Shown: one piece after another, positions 1 through 9,011 of the stretch
Position numbering within the stretch: the first letter of the stretch is position 1
How the letters are laid out: the number at the start of each line of letters is the position of its first letter
Assembly: GCF_017302985.1 (NCBI RefSeq)
Contig: NZ_JAFIMU010000010.1
Span: 310,001 to 374,000, forward strand
From: Corallococcus macrosporus
GTDB lineage: Bacteria > Myxococcota > Myxococcia > Myxococcales > Myxococcaceae
DNA: 64,000 nucleotides
Reading direction: 5' to 3'
Made by a program: the position numbers and the translations under genes
The notes under the pieces: generated by a model
Database searches by the model: none
Told to the model about the DNA's origin: nothing
Seen by the model: the letters and a program-made list of their open reading frames with translations, nothing else

Positions 1-1854
1 CCCCTGGTCTCCCAGGGGCGTGTCGTAGCCCAGCGGCAGCGCGAGGATGTCCTCGTGGATGCCCGCGCGCGTCGCCGCGTCCACCACGGCCGACAGCGGG
101 ATGGACGGATCCGCGAAGGCGATGTTGCTGCGCACCGACGCGTTGAACAGCCGCGTGTCCTGCACCACGATGCCCAGCTGCCGGCGCACCGAGTCGCTCT
201 CCAGCTCCGTCAGGTCCATCCCGTCGAAGCGCACGCGCCCTGCCTCCGGCCGGTACAGCCCCAGGAGCACGCGCGCCAGCGTGGACTTGCCACCGCCGGA
301 GGGGCCGACGATGGCCGCCCACTGCCCCGGAGCGATCCTCAGCGACACGTCCTGCAGGCACGGTGACTCCAGCGCGCCGTAGCGGAAGCGGACGCCCTCC
401 ACGGTGATCCCGCCCGCCAGCTTCGGCGCGGGCCGCACCTGGCGCGCGTCCTGTTCCGGGGGTGTTTCGAGCAGGTCGTCGATGCGCTCCAGGTAGCCAC
501 CCGCGAGCTGCAGCTGCCCGCCCACCGCGACCAGGGAGGCCAGGGGGGCCAGCGCGCCCAGCGCCAGCGCCTGGGCCGTCAGCATCGTCCCCAGCGTCAG
601 CTCGCCGCGCAGCACCTGCCAAAGCCCCGTGCCCAGCAGCAGCGAGGGCGCGCCCACCTGGAGCCCCGCCGCCAGCGCGTCCACCACGCCCTGGTAGTAG
701 CGCTTGCGCGAGGAGGCATTGAGCTGCCGCGTGTACAGCTCCCCCCAATGGCCCACGGCCTGGCCCTGCGCGCCCGAGGACTTCAGTACCTCCAGGCCGG
801 ACAGCATCTCCACCGTGAAGTCCTGGGACTTCGCCTGCGCGTGCATCTCGCTGGCGAGCAACTCCTCGCGCCGCCGCCGCGTCAGGAGGAGCACCAGCAC
901 CTGCGCCGCCGCCACGCCCGCCACCACCAGGAGCAGCGGCCGGCTCAGGCCCGCCAGCATCCCCACCGAGGAGAAGATGAGCAGCCCGTCCAGCATCACC
1001 GCCAGCGTGGCCGCGCCCAGGGCTTCGCGGATCATGGCCAGGCTGTTGATGCGCATCATCAGGTCGCCCGACGAGCGTTGCTGGAGGAAGGCATAGGGCA
1101 GCGACACGAGGTGCCGCACCAGCTCGCCCGCCATGCCCACGTCCAGCTCCACGCGCAGCCGCACCAGCAGGGCCGAGCGCAGCGACGTGGCCAGGACGTG
1201 GCACACCAGCACCAGCCCCACGCCCACGCCCAGCGCCGCCAGCAGGCTTGCGTCCTGACGCGGCACCACCCGGTCCACGGCCATGCCCGTGAGGAAGGGC
1301 AGCACCAGGGACAGGGCTTGCAACACCAGCGACACCGCGAAGATGCGCGCCCAGTTGTCCGCGTGGCCGCGCAGCAGCGCTGGCAGGCGGCGCACCAGGG
1401 CCGGCCGCGTGTGGCTGCCCTTGAGCGCGGGGGTGGGCTCGAACAACAGCGCCACGCCGGTGAAGGCGTCGCGGAACTCGCCCCAGGACAGCCGCCGCCG
1501 TCCCAGGGCGGGGTCCACCACGTCCACCCCACCCCGCCACAGTCCGTCGAAGACGACGTAGTGGTTGAACTCCCAGTGGAGGATGGTGCCGCGCTCCAGC
1601 ACGGGCACTTCATCGATGCCCAGGCTGACCCCTCGCGCGTCCAGGCCGAAGCGCCGCGCCGCATCCACCAGTGCCAGCGCGTGCGCTCCTCCGCGCCCCG
1701 CTCCTACCGCGCCGCGCACCTCCGCCGGACGCGCCGGGGCGCCGTGGTACGCCAGCACCATGGCCAGGCACGTGGGGCCGCAGTCCGCCGCGGTGAACTG
1801 CTGGAGGAACGGCACCCGGCGCCACCGCCGTCTCAGCTCACGCCACCGGCCCAT
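1..1854 (-). CDS. lanT: C39-peptidase ABC exporter for a lanthipeptide (LanT/PCAT type), 3' end outside window
   Basis: Reads off the left edge after 618 codons without a stop. The first 130 residues look like a C39 papain-fold peptidase that cuts leader peptides after a double glycine: Gln19, Cys25 in the motif ADCGPTC, His98 in FNHYVV and Asp114 in VVDPA. Hydrophobic segments follow (about 150-430). A nucleotide-binding domain begins near 480, with Walker A GPSGGGKST near 520 and a Q-loop in IVVQDTRLF. The signature motif and Walker B should lie beyond the edge. Family role: cleaves the leader of the precursor and exports the modified core across the inner membrane. The start ATG follows the stop of the upstream HlyD-like gene by 3 bases, so it is last in the cluster visible here. 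The VAGG site of the precursor at 7112-7306 is its expected substrate (inference). Confidence 0.93.
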   Translation of the reverse strand, partial: MGRWRELRRRWRRVPFLQQFTAADCGPTCLAMVLAYHGAPARPAEVRGAVGAGRGGAHALALVDAARRFGLDARGVSLGIDEVPVLERGTILHWEFNHYVVFDGLWRGGVDVVDPALGRRRLSWGEFRDAFTGVALLFEPTPALKGSHTRPALVRRLPALLRGHADNWARIFAVSLVLQALSLVLPFLTGMAVDRVVPRQDASLLAALGVGVGLVLVCHVLATSLRSALLVRLRVELDVGMAGELVRHLVSLPYAFLQQRSSGDLMMRINSLAMIREALGAATLAVMLDGLLIFSSVGMLAGLSRPLLLVVAGVAAAQVLVLLLTRRRREELLASEMHAQAKSQDFTVEMLSGLEVLKSSGAQGQAVGHWGELYTRQLNASSRKRYYQGVVDALAAGLQVGAPSLLLGTGLWQVLRGELTLGTMLTAQALALGALAPLASLVAVGGQLQLAGGYLERIDDLLETPPEQDARQVRPAPKLAGGITVEGVRFRYGALESPCLQDVSLRIAPGQWAAIVGPSGGGKSTLARVLLGLYRPEAGRVRFDGMDLTELESDSVRRQLGIVVQDTRLFNASVRSNIAFADPSIPLSAVVDAATRAGIHEDILALPLGYDTPLGDQG

Positions 1855-1857
1855 GCC

Positions 1858-2430
1858 TCACCTCCGCCCGCCGCGCGCCTGCGCCCACAGCGCGGCCAGC
1901 AGCGACTCCGTGCCCACCTGAACTTCGACCGTGCCCGGAGTGCCCGGCGCATCGCCGCTCGACGACGCGACGTCACGGGCCCGGACGAGCACACCCGTCA
2001 CAAGCCTTCCGAGCCCCGCGTGAAACGACGCTGGCTCGCGACTCCCCGTGTCCACCCACTCCACCTCGTAGTCGCGCATGCCCTGCGGCGTCCTCGCGCG
2101 CACACGCGTCCCCGGACGCAGCGCGCCCTGGTGCACAGCGGGCACGGTGAAGAACAGCCGTGTCCGCGCTTCACTCGCGGGCCGCGCGTCCAGCGACGGA
2201 CGCATGGGCGCGCCCTGGGACAAAGCCACCACCCCTGGGACGCTCACCACGTGGGCCACCGGCACGCGCGCCGCGAAGAGCCCCAGGCCCGCGAGCGCGA
2301 GCCCCAGCGGCAATGGCAGCCAGCGCACCCAACCCGGATGCTCCAGCTTCACCCGCTCCGCGACGGCCCCTCGCGCGTGGCGCTCCAGGGCCTCGCGCCG
2401 GAAGGGCGTGCTGCCTCCGTCAGCGGCCAT
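1858..2430 (-). CDS. short HlyD-like secretion accessory protein of the lanthipeptide cluster
   Basis: 190 residues. The N-terminal part (FRREALERHARG, then one membrane helix at about 37-57) resembles the start of HlyD-type membrane fusion proteins that work with C39 ABC exporters. The end (RLVTGVLVRARDV, then GTVEVQVGTESLLAALW) resembles the C-terminal beta segment of that family. The long coiled coil and lipoyl-like hairpin between these parts are missing, so it is about half the usual 400 residues. It overlaps the lanC gene by 11 bases and lies 3 bases before the exporter gene, so it is translationally coupled with the export module. Likely role: periplasmic adaptor of the exporter. It could also be a membrane anchor with no efflux role. 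Assignment rests on the ends and context only. Confidence 0.7.
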   Translation of the reverse strand: MAADGGSTPFRREALERHARGAVAERVKLEHPGWVRWLPLPLGLALAGLGLFAARVPVAHVVSVPGVVALSQGAPMRPSLDARPASEARTRLFFTVPAVHQGALRPGTRVRARTPQGMRDYEVEWVDTGSREPASFHAGLGRLVTGVLVRARDVASSSGDAPGTPGTVEVQVGTESLLAALWAQARGGRR

Positions 2431-3733
2431 GCCACGACTCCAGCGGCGGGCGGAACGAGGCGAGCAGCATCCGGTCCCACGCGGGCTCCTCGTCGCTGAT
2501 GGCCGCCAGCAACGCGAGCGCGATGCCCACCGAGCCCGTCAGGAAGCTGGCGTTGTCCTCCACCCGATCCGGGTAGACCTCGCGAGGGAACCACACCGAG
2601 TAGCCACCGACGCCCTCCCCCGGCACGCGCCGCGCCAGGAGCCGCGCGAAGCACTCGCGCGCCTCGCGGCCGAAGGCCTCTTCCCCCGTCATCCGGTACA
2701 TGCGGTGGAACAGGTGCGCGAGCCCCGCCTCGCCGTGGCACAGCCCGCCGTCCATCACGTCGCGCGTCTCCTCGGGCCGGCGCACCGCGCGCAGGCCCGT
2801 CTCCACCGCCACCTGCTCCCACTCCGCGTTGCCCACCGCCCGCGCGGCCATCAGCAGCGTCGCGGCCACGCCCGGATCCCCGTAGCACCACGCCCCTCGC
2901 GACACCTGGGAGCGCCGCACCTCGTCGTCCGCGTAGTAGGCGAAGGCGGACAGCGAGCTCGCGGGCTGCCGCTGCGCGAGCAACCATCGCACCGCCTCCT
3001 CCAGCGCGGGACCCACCCGAGCCCGGTCGATGCCATGCGCCCACGCGGCCGCCAGCAGGCCCACCACGCCCGGATTGCCGTGGGCCACGCCCAGGTTGTA
3101 GCCGCCGTCCTGCTGCTTCTTGCGGGTGGACGTGGGGATGAGCTCCGCGGGGGTCCGCCACGCCCGTCCCTGCGGCCCCAGCTCCGACATGGCCAGCAGG
3201 TGGTGGACGACGCGCTCCAGGCACCGGCGCGCCCGCGCTCCCGGCAGCCGCTCCAGCGCGAAGACCCCCAGCCCCACCAGCCCGGCGATGAGGTCATAGT
3301 GCTGCCCCCAGGACTCGACGCCCAGGGCCGCCTCCAGCGCCGCCTCCACGTCCTCCAGCGGGTCGTCCTCCGTGCCCAGCGCATCCGGCAGCAGGTGCGC
3401 GCCCAGGTGGTGCGTCACCCACGCGACCTGGACGAAGCCGCCATGCAGCGCCGGGCGCATCCACTGGCGTCCCGCCTCCTCCAGCGCCCCGTCCAGGAAG
3501 CGCGAGGCGTGCTCCGGGTCCTCCCCTCCGGGCCACACGCGCGCCAGGTAGCCGTGCAGCAGGGCCTGGCTGGCCAGCCGCTCCGCCATGCGCGCGCCCT
3601 TGTGGGTGAAGGGCTTGTGCAGCTCGGTGGTGATGGCACGCACCGTCTCCGCGGCCTGATCCGCCAGCGAGCCGGAGAGCAGCGGCCACCCCCGGGGCGC
3701 CTCCTGAGAAGAACGGGCGGAATGGGCCATCAT
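2420..3733 (-). CDS. lanC: LanC-like lanthionine cyclase
   Basis: 437 residues, the usual size of LanC. Alpha-toroid repeats carry the family glycine motifs. The zinc ligands are visible as Cys in WCYGDPG (about 281) and Cys-His in LCHGEAG (about 331-332). The motif HGNPGVVGLL, typical of the family, lies near 215. Family role: zinc-activated addition of Cys thiols to dehydroalanine or dehydrobutyrine, forming (methyl)lanthionine rings on the leader-bound precursor in the cytoplasm. Its ATGA start overlaps the LanB stop by 4 bases, and it overlaps the HlyD-like gene downstream by 11 bases, so lanB, lanC and the export genes form one coupled operon. All catalytic residues are present, so it should be active. 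Confidence 0.95.
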   Translation of the reverse strand: MMAHSARSSQEAPRGWPLLSGSLADQAAETVRAITTELHKPFTHKGARMAERLASQALLHGYLARVWPGGEDPEHASRFLDGALEEAGRQWMRPALHGGFVQVAWVTHHLGAHLLPDALGTEDDPLEDVEAALEAALGVESWGQHYDLIAGLVGLGVFALERLPGARARRCLERVVHHLLAMSELGPQGRAWRTPAELIPTSTRKKQQDGGYNLGVAHGNPGVVGLLAAAWAHGIDRARVGPALEEAVRWLLAQRQPASSLSAFAYYADDEVRRSQVSRGAWCYGDPGVAATLLMAARAVGNAEWEQVAVETGLRAVRRPEETRDVMDGGLCHGEAGLAHLFHRMYRMTGEEAFGREARECFARLLARRVPGEGVGGYSVWFPREVYPDRVEDNASFLTGSVGIALALLAAISDEEPAWDRMLLASFRPPLESWHGR

Positions 3734-6700
3734 GAGCGCTGCTCCTTGGCGCGGGCGCGCGCGAGCTGGGACTGGTACGTCCGGGCGAGGAAGTCGTAGA
3801 GCACCAGCTCCTGCGCGCGCGCCGCCGAGCGCAGCATCCGGTTGGCGTGCATGTGCAGGAGGGTGCCCGCCAGGGCCATCAGGGACACACCGAGCCGGCC
3901 CTCGCGCGAAGCCGCCTCCAGGCGCCGCCGCACGGGGACCAGCCGCTCCGAGCGCTCATGCAGCACGGCGAGCCCCTCGACGAGCAACGGGTTCGCCTCC
4001 GCGTCCGGAGTCCACGCCGCCTCCAGCCCCGCGCGGGCCTGGCGGTAGCGGGCCCCGAGCTGGTGCGTGAAGGCCGTGTCCATGTGGAACTCCCGCCCGA
4101 AGTAGTCGCGGGAGCGCTCGGCCACCGTCAGCTTCGCGCGCGGGTCCAGGCCCAGGTCGTCCAGCAGCAGGTCCAGGCCGCGCAGGGTGAGCTGCCACCG
4201 GGCCTCGGCGCCCGCGTCGCCGTCCAGCAGCGCCATCAGCTTCAGCACCGCCTCGCTGTCCGCGTGGAACAGCTCCTCGGCCAGGGTCATGCCCTCGGGG
4301 CCGCCGTAGCGCTCCAGCTCGCGCTCGTACGTGTCGAGCTGCACCTTCCACACCACGCCGTCCCGCGCCAGCGGCGCCACCGCGGCGGACAGCGCGGGCA
4401 AGGCGTCGCGGTGCAGGCGGGCCGGATCTCCATGCAGCCGCAGACGCACGTGCCAGTCCGGGTCCTCGAAGCGGATGAAGAACCAGCGGTCCACCACGCC
4501 CTCGCGAACCAGCCGCTCCATCAGCGGCGCCACCGCGTCGCACAGCACGTCGTCCGCGCCGGCGGTGCCCGCGTACAGCTTCGCGTAGAGCCACTCCGAG
4601 CCGGGCGCGAAGTGCCGGGGCGCACCGGCGGCGGGAATCGAGCGCGGGGCCAACGTGGAGGCCGTGGGCTCCTGACGCCGCACCATGGGGAGGAACAGCT
4701 CGTGGACGAAGCGCCCCTCCGGGCCGTAGGCGCACAGCGCGTCCGGCCCGACGAGCTGCTCGCGCAGCACGGCGCGGCCGCTGTCCTTCACCAGGGACGC
4801 GAGCGTCTCCACACACAGGACGCTGTCCAGGTCCAGCGGCAGCACGTTGTCGCCATTCACCAGCGCCACGTGGCGCGGCAGGCCCAGCCGCTCGCGAAGC
4901 TGCTGCACGGCCCGGAAGCACTCCTCGCCGCGCGCCGCGCCCAGCGGCTTGAGCACGTCCGGCCCCAGCCGCCACCTCGCCAATGCCAGCACCACCCGGC
5001 CGGACGTCACCCGTGGCAGGAAGTCCAGGCCCTCCAGCGCGCCCCAGCTCCACGACAGGCCCACCGCGCGCCCCTCGTGCTGGAGCATGCACAGGAAGCG
5101 GTAGACGCCCAGCCCCCGGGAGAAGTTGTGCGCGGTGGTGAGCCGCGGCAGCACCTCGCGGCCCAGCCGCTTCGAGCGCAGCACCACGCGCCCCTCCACC
5201 ACCGACACGCGCAGGTCCTCCACCGGAATCTGCCCGGCCCCGGGCGCACCGGAGGCCCCCAGGAAGGGAATCTCGTGCCCGCGCAGTTGGGGCCGCAGCA
5301 GCACGTTGCCGATGCGTCCCTCCGGCAGGTGCACCACCTCCGCGAAGACGGCGTCCGGGCGAAGCGCCTCCTCGGCGCGCAGGTGCCGCTCCACCGCTTC
5401 GCGCAGCGCCTCGTCCCCATGACAGAAGCGGCCCAGGGTGTTGGCGCCGGAGGGCCCGCCCGCGCCGCGCAGCACCAGCGAGAAGTCCCCGCGCGCCAAG
5501 GCCTCGTCCGAGGCGGCCATCACGCTGAAGCCCACGGAGAGGGCATCCGGCGCAGGCGCGGCCTTCTCCGAGGACAGCGCCTTCAGGTCCTCCTCGCCCA
5601 GCGTCAGCACGCGAGCCCCAGGACTCGCGGTCAGCCTGCGCATCAGGTGCAGTTCGCGCGCGCCGAACGTCCCTCCGCCTTCCGTCGACGCGGGGAAGGC
5701 CAGCCCGCGCAGCAGCGGCGCCCCATCCGCGGCGGGCGCGTTGGACACCTGGAAGCCCACGCCGGACTCCTCGTCGAGCGCCTCCAGCAGCGGCACCTCG
5801 CGGCCCTCGTAGCGGCGGGTGAAGGCCTCGCAGAAGGCGCTCAGCGCCGAGCGGCCCGCTGGAGGCCCCATGCGCCGCACGAGCTCCACCGCGCGCGTCA
5901 CCTCCGCCAGCACCTCCGGGCCCAGCGTGGCTCCGGGCGCCGGACGGTAGAGGTCCACCTGGAAGAGGCGCGGGAGCTCCACCTTCACGGGGAGCGCCTC
6001 CAGCCGCGTGGCGATGGCGAGGTAGGCCTCCTTCGACCGGCCGGGGCCCTCCGCGTCCAGCCTCGCGAGCTGTCCTCCGACGTCATCCAGGCACGTGGCC
6101 GCCTCCAGCGCCACCCGCGCGGCCTCGGCGGGGCCCGCGTCCTGCGCCAGCACGCGCAGCCGCTCCACCAGGTACGGGAGCGGCTCCGGCCCGGTGACGG
6201 GCACGGCCAGCTCCGGCACCAGCAGGTCGTTGTCCACGAGGGACCGCACGTATTCAGCGGCCTCCTGCGCATCCACCTCCGCGTCCAGCGCCACCAGCGT
6301 CCGCACCAACTGGTCCGGTCGTGCCCCTTCGCGTGCATGCTCCAGGACCGCGTTCAGGTACGCATCCGGCCGCACCGAGGACAGGTGGTGCCGGCGCACC
6401 GCGCCCACGTGCCGCGTCTCCACGTAGCGAAGCCGCCCGGCCGCGCGATACAGGCTGCCATTGGGGCGGTAGCGGAGCACGTCACGCAGGGCCGGGTGGC
6501 GCACCAGCGCCCCTACCAGCCGCGTGAGGTAGTCCATGTCCAGACGGGTGTCGCGCTGGCACCCGCGCGCGTCCGCCACCTCCAGGTGCGTGCGCGCTCC
6601 CAGGTGCCCCACGGAGCACGACGCGAAGAGGCCGAAGGGCGTGCAGCGCCCCGCCATGCGCAGGAAGTAGCGCACCAGGGCCCGCTCCACCTTGAGGCCA

Positions 6701-6990
6701 TACTCGCTGTCAGGCGCCTGGAGCCAGAGCGGCAGCCCCTCCTCCAGCGAGGGCGACGCGACGAAGAGGGCCTCGCGCACCTCCGGCCGCTCCACGTACG
6801 CGCGCAGCCGCGTGCGCAACAGCGTCCGGTCCGCGTCCAGCGCCTTTGAGAGGGATTGCGGTTCGTGCGGCGCGGTGAGCTGTGCACTCCACTGCTCCAC
6901 TGCGTCGAAGGGCAGCAGCGGCGTGCGCAGCACGAAGAAGTCCGCCGGTTCCATCTGGGATGGGGCGGGAGCGCGGCGGGGCTGGGACAT
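3730..6990 (-). CDS. lanB: class I lanthipeptide dehydratase, full length with fused elimination domain
   Basis: About 1086 residues from the ATG at 6990, which has AGAGG 10 bases upstream. An in-frame ATG at 7014 lacks such a site. The N-terminal part (DFFVLRTPLLPFDAVEQW onward) matches the LanB glutamylation domain. From about residue 800 (WLYAKLYAGTAGADDVL, then RWFFIRFEDPDWHVRLRLHG) it matches the SpaB_C elimination domain also found as stand-alone thiopeptide proteins. Family reaction: glutamyl-tRNA-dependent glutamylation of Ser/Thr in the core peptide, then glutamate elimination to dehydro-amino acids. The fused architecture is the NisB type, not the split thiopeptide type. It sits between the precursor gene and lanC. 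An intergenic hairpin at 7025-7052 separates it from the precursor gene and may lower its expression relative to the peptide. Confidence 0.95.
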   Translation of the reverse strand: MSQPRRAPAPSQMEPADFFVLRTPLLPFDAVEQWSAQLTAPHEPQSLSKALDADRTLLRTRLRAYVERPEVREALFVASPSLEEGLPLWLQAPDSEYGLKVERALVRYFLRMAGRCTPFGLFASCSVGHLGARTHLEVADARGCQRDTRLDMDYLTRLVGALVRHPALRDVLRYRPNGSLYRAAGRLRYVETRHVGAVRRHHLSSVRPDAYLNAVLEHAREGARPDQLVRTLVALDAEVDAQEAAEYVRSLVDNDLLVPELAVPVTGPEPLPYLVERLRVLAQDAGPAEAARVALEAATCLDDVGGQLARLDAEGPGRSKEAYLAIATRLEALPVKVELPRLFQVDLYRPAPGATLGPEVLAEVTRAVELVRRMGPPAGRSALSAFCEAFTRRYEGREVPLLEALDEESGVGFQVSNAPAADGAPLLRGLAFPASTEGGGTFGARELHLMRRLTASPGARVLTLGEEDLKALSSEKAAPAPDALSVGFSVMAASDEALARGDFSLVLRGAGGPSGANTLGRFCHGDEALREAVERHLRAEEALRPDAVFAEVVHLPEGRIGNVLLRPQLRGHEIPFLGASGAPGAGQIPVEDLRVSVVEGRVVLRSKRLGREVLPRLTTAHNFSRGLGVYRFLCMLQHEGRAVGLSWSWGALEGLDFLPRVTSGRVVLALARWRLGPDVLKPLGAARGEECFRAVQQLRERLGLPRHVALVNGDNVLPLDLDSVLCVETLASLVKDSGRAVLREQLVGPDALCAYGPEGRFVHELFLPMVRRQEPTASTLAPRSIPAAGAPRHFAPGSEWLYAKLYAGTAGADDVLCDAVAPLMERLVREGVVDRWFFIRFEDPDWHVRLRLHGDPARLHRDALPALSAAVAPLARDGVVWKVQLDTYERELERYGGPEGMTLAEELFHADSEAVLKLMALLDGDAGAEARWQLTLRGLDLLLDDLGLDPRAKLTVAERSRDYFGREFHMDTAFTHQLGARYRQARAGLEAAWTPDAEANPLLVEGLAVLHERSERLVPVRRRLEAASREGRLGVSLMALAGTLLHMHANRMLRSAARAQELVLYDFLARTYQSQLARARAKEQRS

Positions 6991-7024
6991 CGCGACGGAC
7001 CTCTCGAACCGCATGCGGGAAGAA

Positions 7025-7052
7025 CCCCGGGCCGATGCTCGCCGGCCCGGGG
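7025..7052 (-). terminator. attenuator-type hairpin between precursor gene and lanB
   Basis: CCCCGGGCCG and CGGCCCGGGG form a perfect 10-bp stem with an 8-base loop. It lies between the precursor stop (7112) and the lanB start (6990). No U-run follows, so full termination is doubtful. Position and strength fit partial read-through or RNA protection, as commonly seen between lanA and lanB. Confidence 0.65.
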
Positions 7053-7111
7053 CAATGGCTCACCCTGCGCCGGAGGCGGACCTCACCTCCGAGCGCACGG
7101 CGCGCAGCACA

Positions 7112-7306
7112 TCAGTAGCAGCAGGTGAAGTACTCCTGCGTCTGGCAGGCCGCGTTCGTGTAGCAAACGGTGGCCTCCGTCGGGTCCGTGCCGTCGCAGT
7201 CGTAGACGGAGGGCGGGATGCCACCGGCAACCTGCTTCAGCTCGGTCTCGTTCAGCGCGCGGAGGGTGTCCTTCGACAGCGTCAGCTTCTTGGAGGGCTT
7301 CTTCAT
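7112..7306 (-). CDS. lanA: lanthipeptide precursor with double-glycine leader
   Basis: 64 residues, with GAGGAA 6 bases before the ATG. The leader is 29 residues: a Lys-rich start, then LTLSKDTLRALNETEL, the hydrophobic/Leu motif typical of class I leaders, ending in VAGG, the C39 peptidase site. The 35-residue core has five Cys (core positions 8, 19, 25, 33, 34), one Ser (4) and six Thr (11, 14, 17, 21, 27, 32). It also has four Tyr and one Phe, several acidic residues and no Lys or Arg. Ser4/Cys8 and Thr21/Cys25 are spaced as four-residue rings, and the end is CCY. Located just upstream of lanB, lanC and lanT. The acidic core does not resemble nisin-type cationic pores, so its activity is not predictable. 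Confidence 0.93.
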   Translation of the reverse strand: MKKPSKKLTLSKDTLRALNETELKQVAGGIPPSVYDCDGTDPTEATVCYTNAACQTQEYFTCCY

Positions 7307-7405
7307 GTTTCGTTCCTCGGGGGTCAGGCCGTACGAAATTGCACGGTCGAAACGAAATACGAAGGCGTCCTGAATTTCTGGTCGTCGTCTGCTTTTGATC
7401 CCTTC

Positions 7406-8890
7406 TCAATGCGCCGCGTCCCGCGGGGGCAGCCACGTGAGCGCATTGCGCGTCCACAGCTTGCGGAAGAGGGCAACGAGCTTCGCGCGCTCCTCGCGGG
7501 TGTGCATCTCGTTGGCGTCCGCGATCTCCCCGATGCTCGCGGTGCCGTCCGCGAGCCCGAGCAGCTCCCGCTCCATGTCGCTGGCGCCGCGCCCGATGGG
7601 CAGCAGGAAGCGGGTCGGATCCACACCGGTGGCGCGCTCCAGACTCCGCGCGGTGGGGCTCTCCAGCAGGTGCGGGTGCACCCACGCGCGGCTCCAGGAC
7701 CCCACCGCCAGCGGACGCAACGACTCCACGCGCTCGGGCGGCACGTCCGCGCGCAGCACCTGGAGGAGGGGCTCCAGGTTGAGCAGGGCCCGCGCCAGCG
7801 GCGGCGCCATGCCCGCGGGCACCGGCGCGCCCGCCATCGCGCGCACCGCGAACACGGCGGTGGCGATGGACACCATCACCCCCGCGTTGGAGGCGCCCAC
7901 GTGCAGCGGCCCCCCGGCCAGACGCACGCGGCGGCGTCCCTCGAAGACGAGCGGCCACAGGTCCGGTCGCGACTCCACGGCCAGGCGCTCCTGATCCGCC
8001 GCGGTCCCCGCCGGGTGCGCCTGCTTCGCCTCCTCCAGGCTGACGGACCCGCTCAGCCTGCGCGCCTCCTCGTGCGTCAGCACCCGCGCGCGCGTGAGCA
8101 GCTCCAGCACGTGCGGGGACAGGCGCGCGCCGCACGCGGCCACCAGCACGTCGCACGGCAGGTGACGCGTCTCGCCGTCCTCCTGGTACGTGACGCCGTC
8201 GTGGATCACGTGCACCGCGCGGACGTTTGGCACCAGCCGCGAGCCCGTGGCCTCCATCAACCGCTCGAAGTGCGGCAGCCGGTGAAGGCCCCGCGCCTCG
8301 CCGCGCATCAGCAGCGTCACCGGCTGGCCCGCCATCATCAGCGTGCCGGCCTGCTCGAAGCCGGAGATGCCGCCGCCCAGCACCGCCACGCGCCGGCCGG
8401 CCACCTCCGCCGCGGAGCGCAGCCCCTCCCGCACCTCCACGCGCGAGCCGGGCTCCACCGCGTCCGGAGGCAGGGGCCGCCGCTCATACCAGGCGGTGAC
8501 GAGCACCTGCTCGGCGCGCACTTCGCAAAGGCCCTCGGGCGTCTCCACCACCACCGTGACGCCGTCCGCGTCCGGGCGCAGGTCCACGCAGCGGTGGCGG
8601 CAGCGGATGTCCAGGCGCCCCAGCTGGATGACGCGTGCGTAGTAGTGCAGCACGTCCTCGCGCGAGCACTCCAACGCGTCGCGGCAGTCCAATGGCAGCC
8701 CTCCCACCTCCCAGTGCGAGGCGGGCGACAGGTAGACGAGGCCCTCGATGTGGGCCTGCAGCGAGGCCAGGGGGGTGGCGCCGGCCTCCAGGGCCAGGGC
8801 GGGGATGCCTCGCTCCCGGGCCTCGAAGAGGGCCGCCACCGCGGTGGGCCCGCCGCCAATGACACACAGCATCGTCGTCAGGTTCGTCAT
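7406..8890 (-). CDS. FAD/NAD(P)-binding oxidoreductase with C-terminal winged-helix-like domain, lanthipeptide cluster
   Basis: About 494 residues from ATG 8890; a GTG lies 6 bases further out. The N-terminal dinucleotide-binding motif is CVIGGGPTAVAAL. A second, VLGGGISGFEQAG near residue 170, makes it a two-nucleotide flavoprotein of the lysine/ornithine or FMO-like monooxygenase superfamily. The last 80 residues (LLGLADGTASIGEIA, then LVALFRKLWTRNALTWLPP) look like the small winged-helix domain found at the end of many RiPP enzymes and JmjC-like proteins. That domain could bind the leader. The gene is on the same strand as the precursor, ending 99 bases upstream of it, so it may be the first gene of the operon. 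Proposed role: oxidative tailoring of the lanthipeptide (inference). The substrate is unknown. Confidence 0.8.
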   Translation of the reverse strand: MTNLTTMLCVIGGGPTAVAALFEARERGIPALALEAGATPLASLQAHIEGLVYLSPASHWEVGGLPLDCRDALECSREDVLHYYARVIQLGRLDIRCRHRCVDLRPDADGVTVVVETPEGLCEVRAEQVLVTAWYERRPLPPDAVEPGSRVEVREGLRSAAEVAGRRVAVLGGGISGFEQAGTLMMAGQPVTLLMRGEARGLHRLPHFERLMEATGSRLVPNVRAVHVIHDGVTYQEDGETRHLPCDVLVAACGARLSPHVLELLTRARVLTHEEARRLSGSVSLEEAKQAHPAGTAADQERLAVESRPDLWPLVFEGRRRVRLAGGPLHVGASNAGVMVSIATAVFAVRAMAGAPVPAGMAPPLARALLNLEPLLQVLRADVPPERVESLRPLAVGSWSRAWVHPHLLESPTARSLERATGVDPTRFLLPIGRGASDMERELLGLADGTASIGEIADANEMHTREERAKLVALFRKLWTRNALTWLPPRDAAH

Positions 8891-9011
8891 GCGCACGTCA
8901 ACCTATACGCTCCGCGGATGCGCCAGTGGCACGGCCCCCTTGAAAAGAATCGAGCCAGGGTGGCCGCCTCGCTGCGTATGCGACGTGGACAACCGGTGAG
9001 CGGGGAATCGC

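Noticed and set aside
748-2499. Plus-strand frame of 583 codons over the exporter and HlyD-like genes.
   Set aside because: His/Gln/Arg-rich antisense shadow. The minus strand carries the peptidase and nucleotide-binding motifs.
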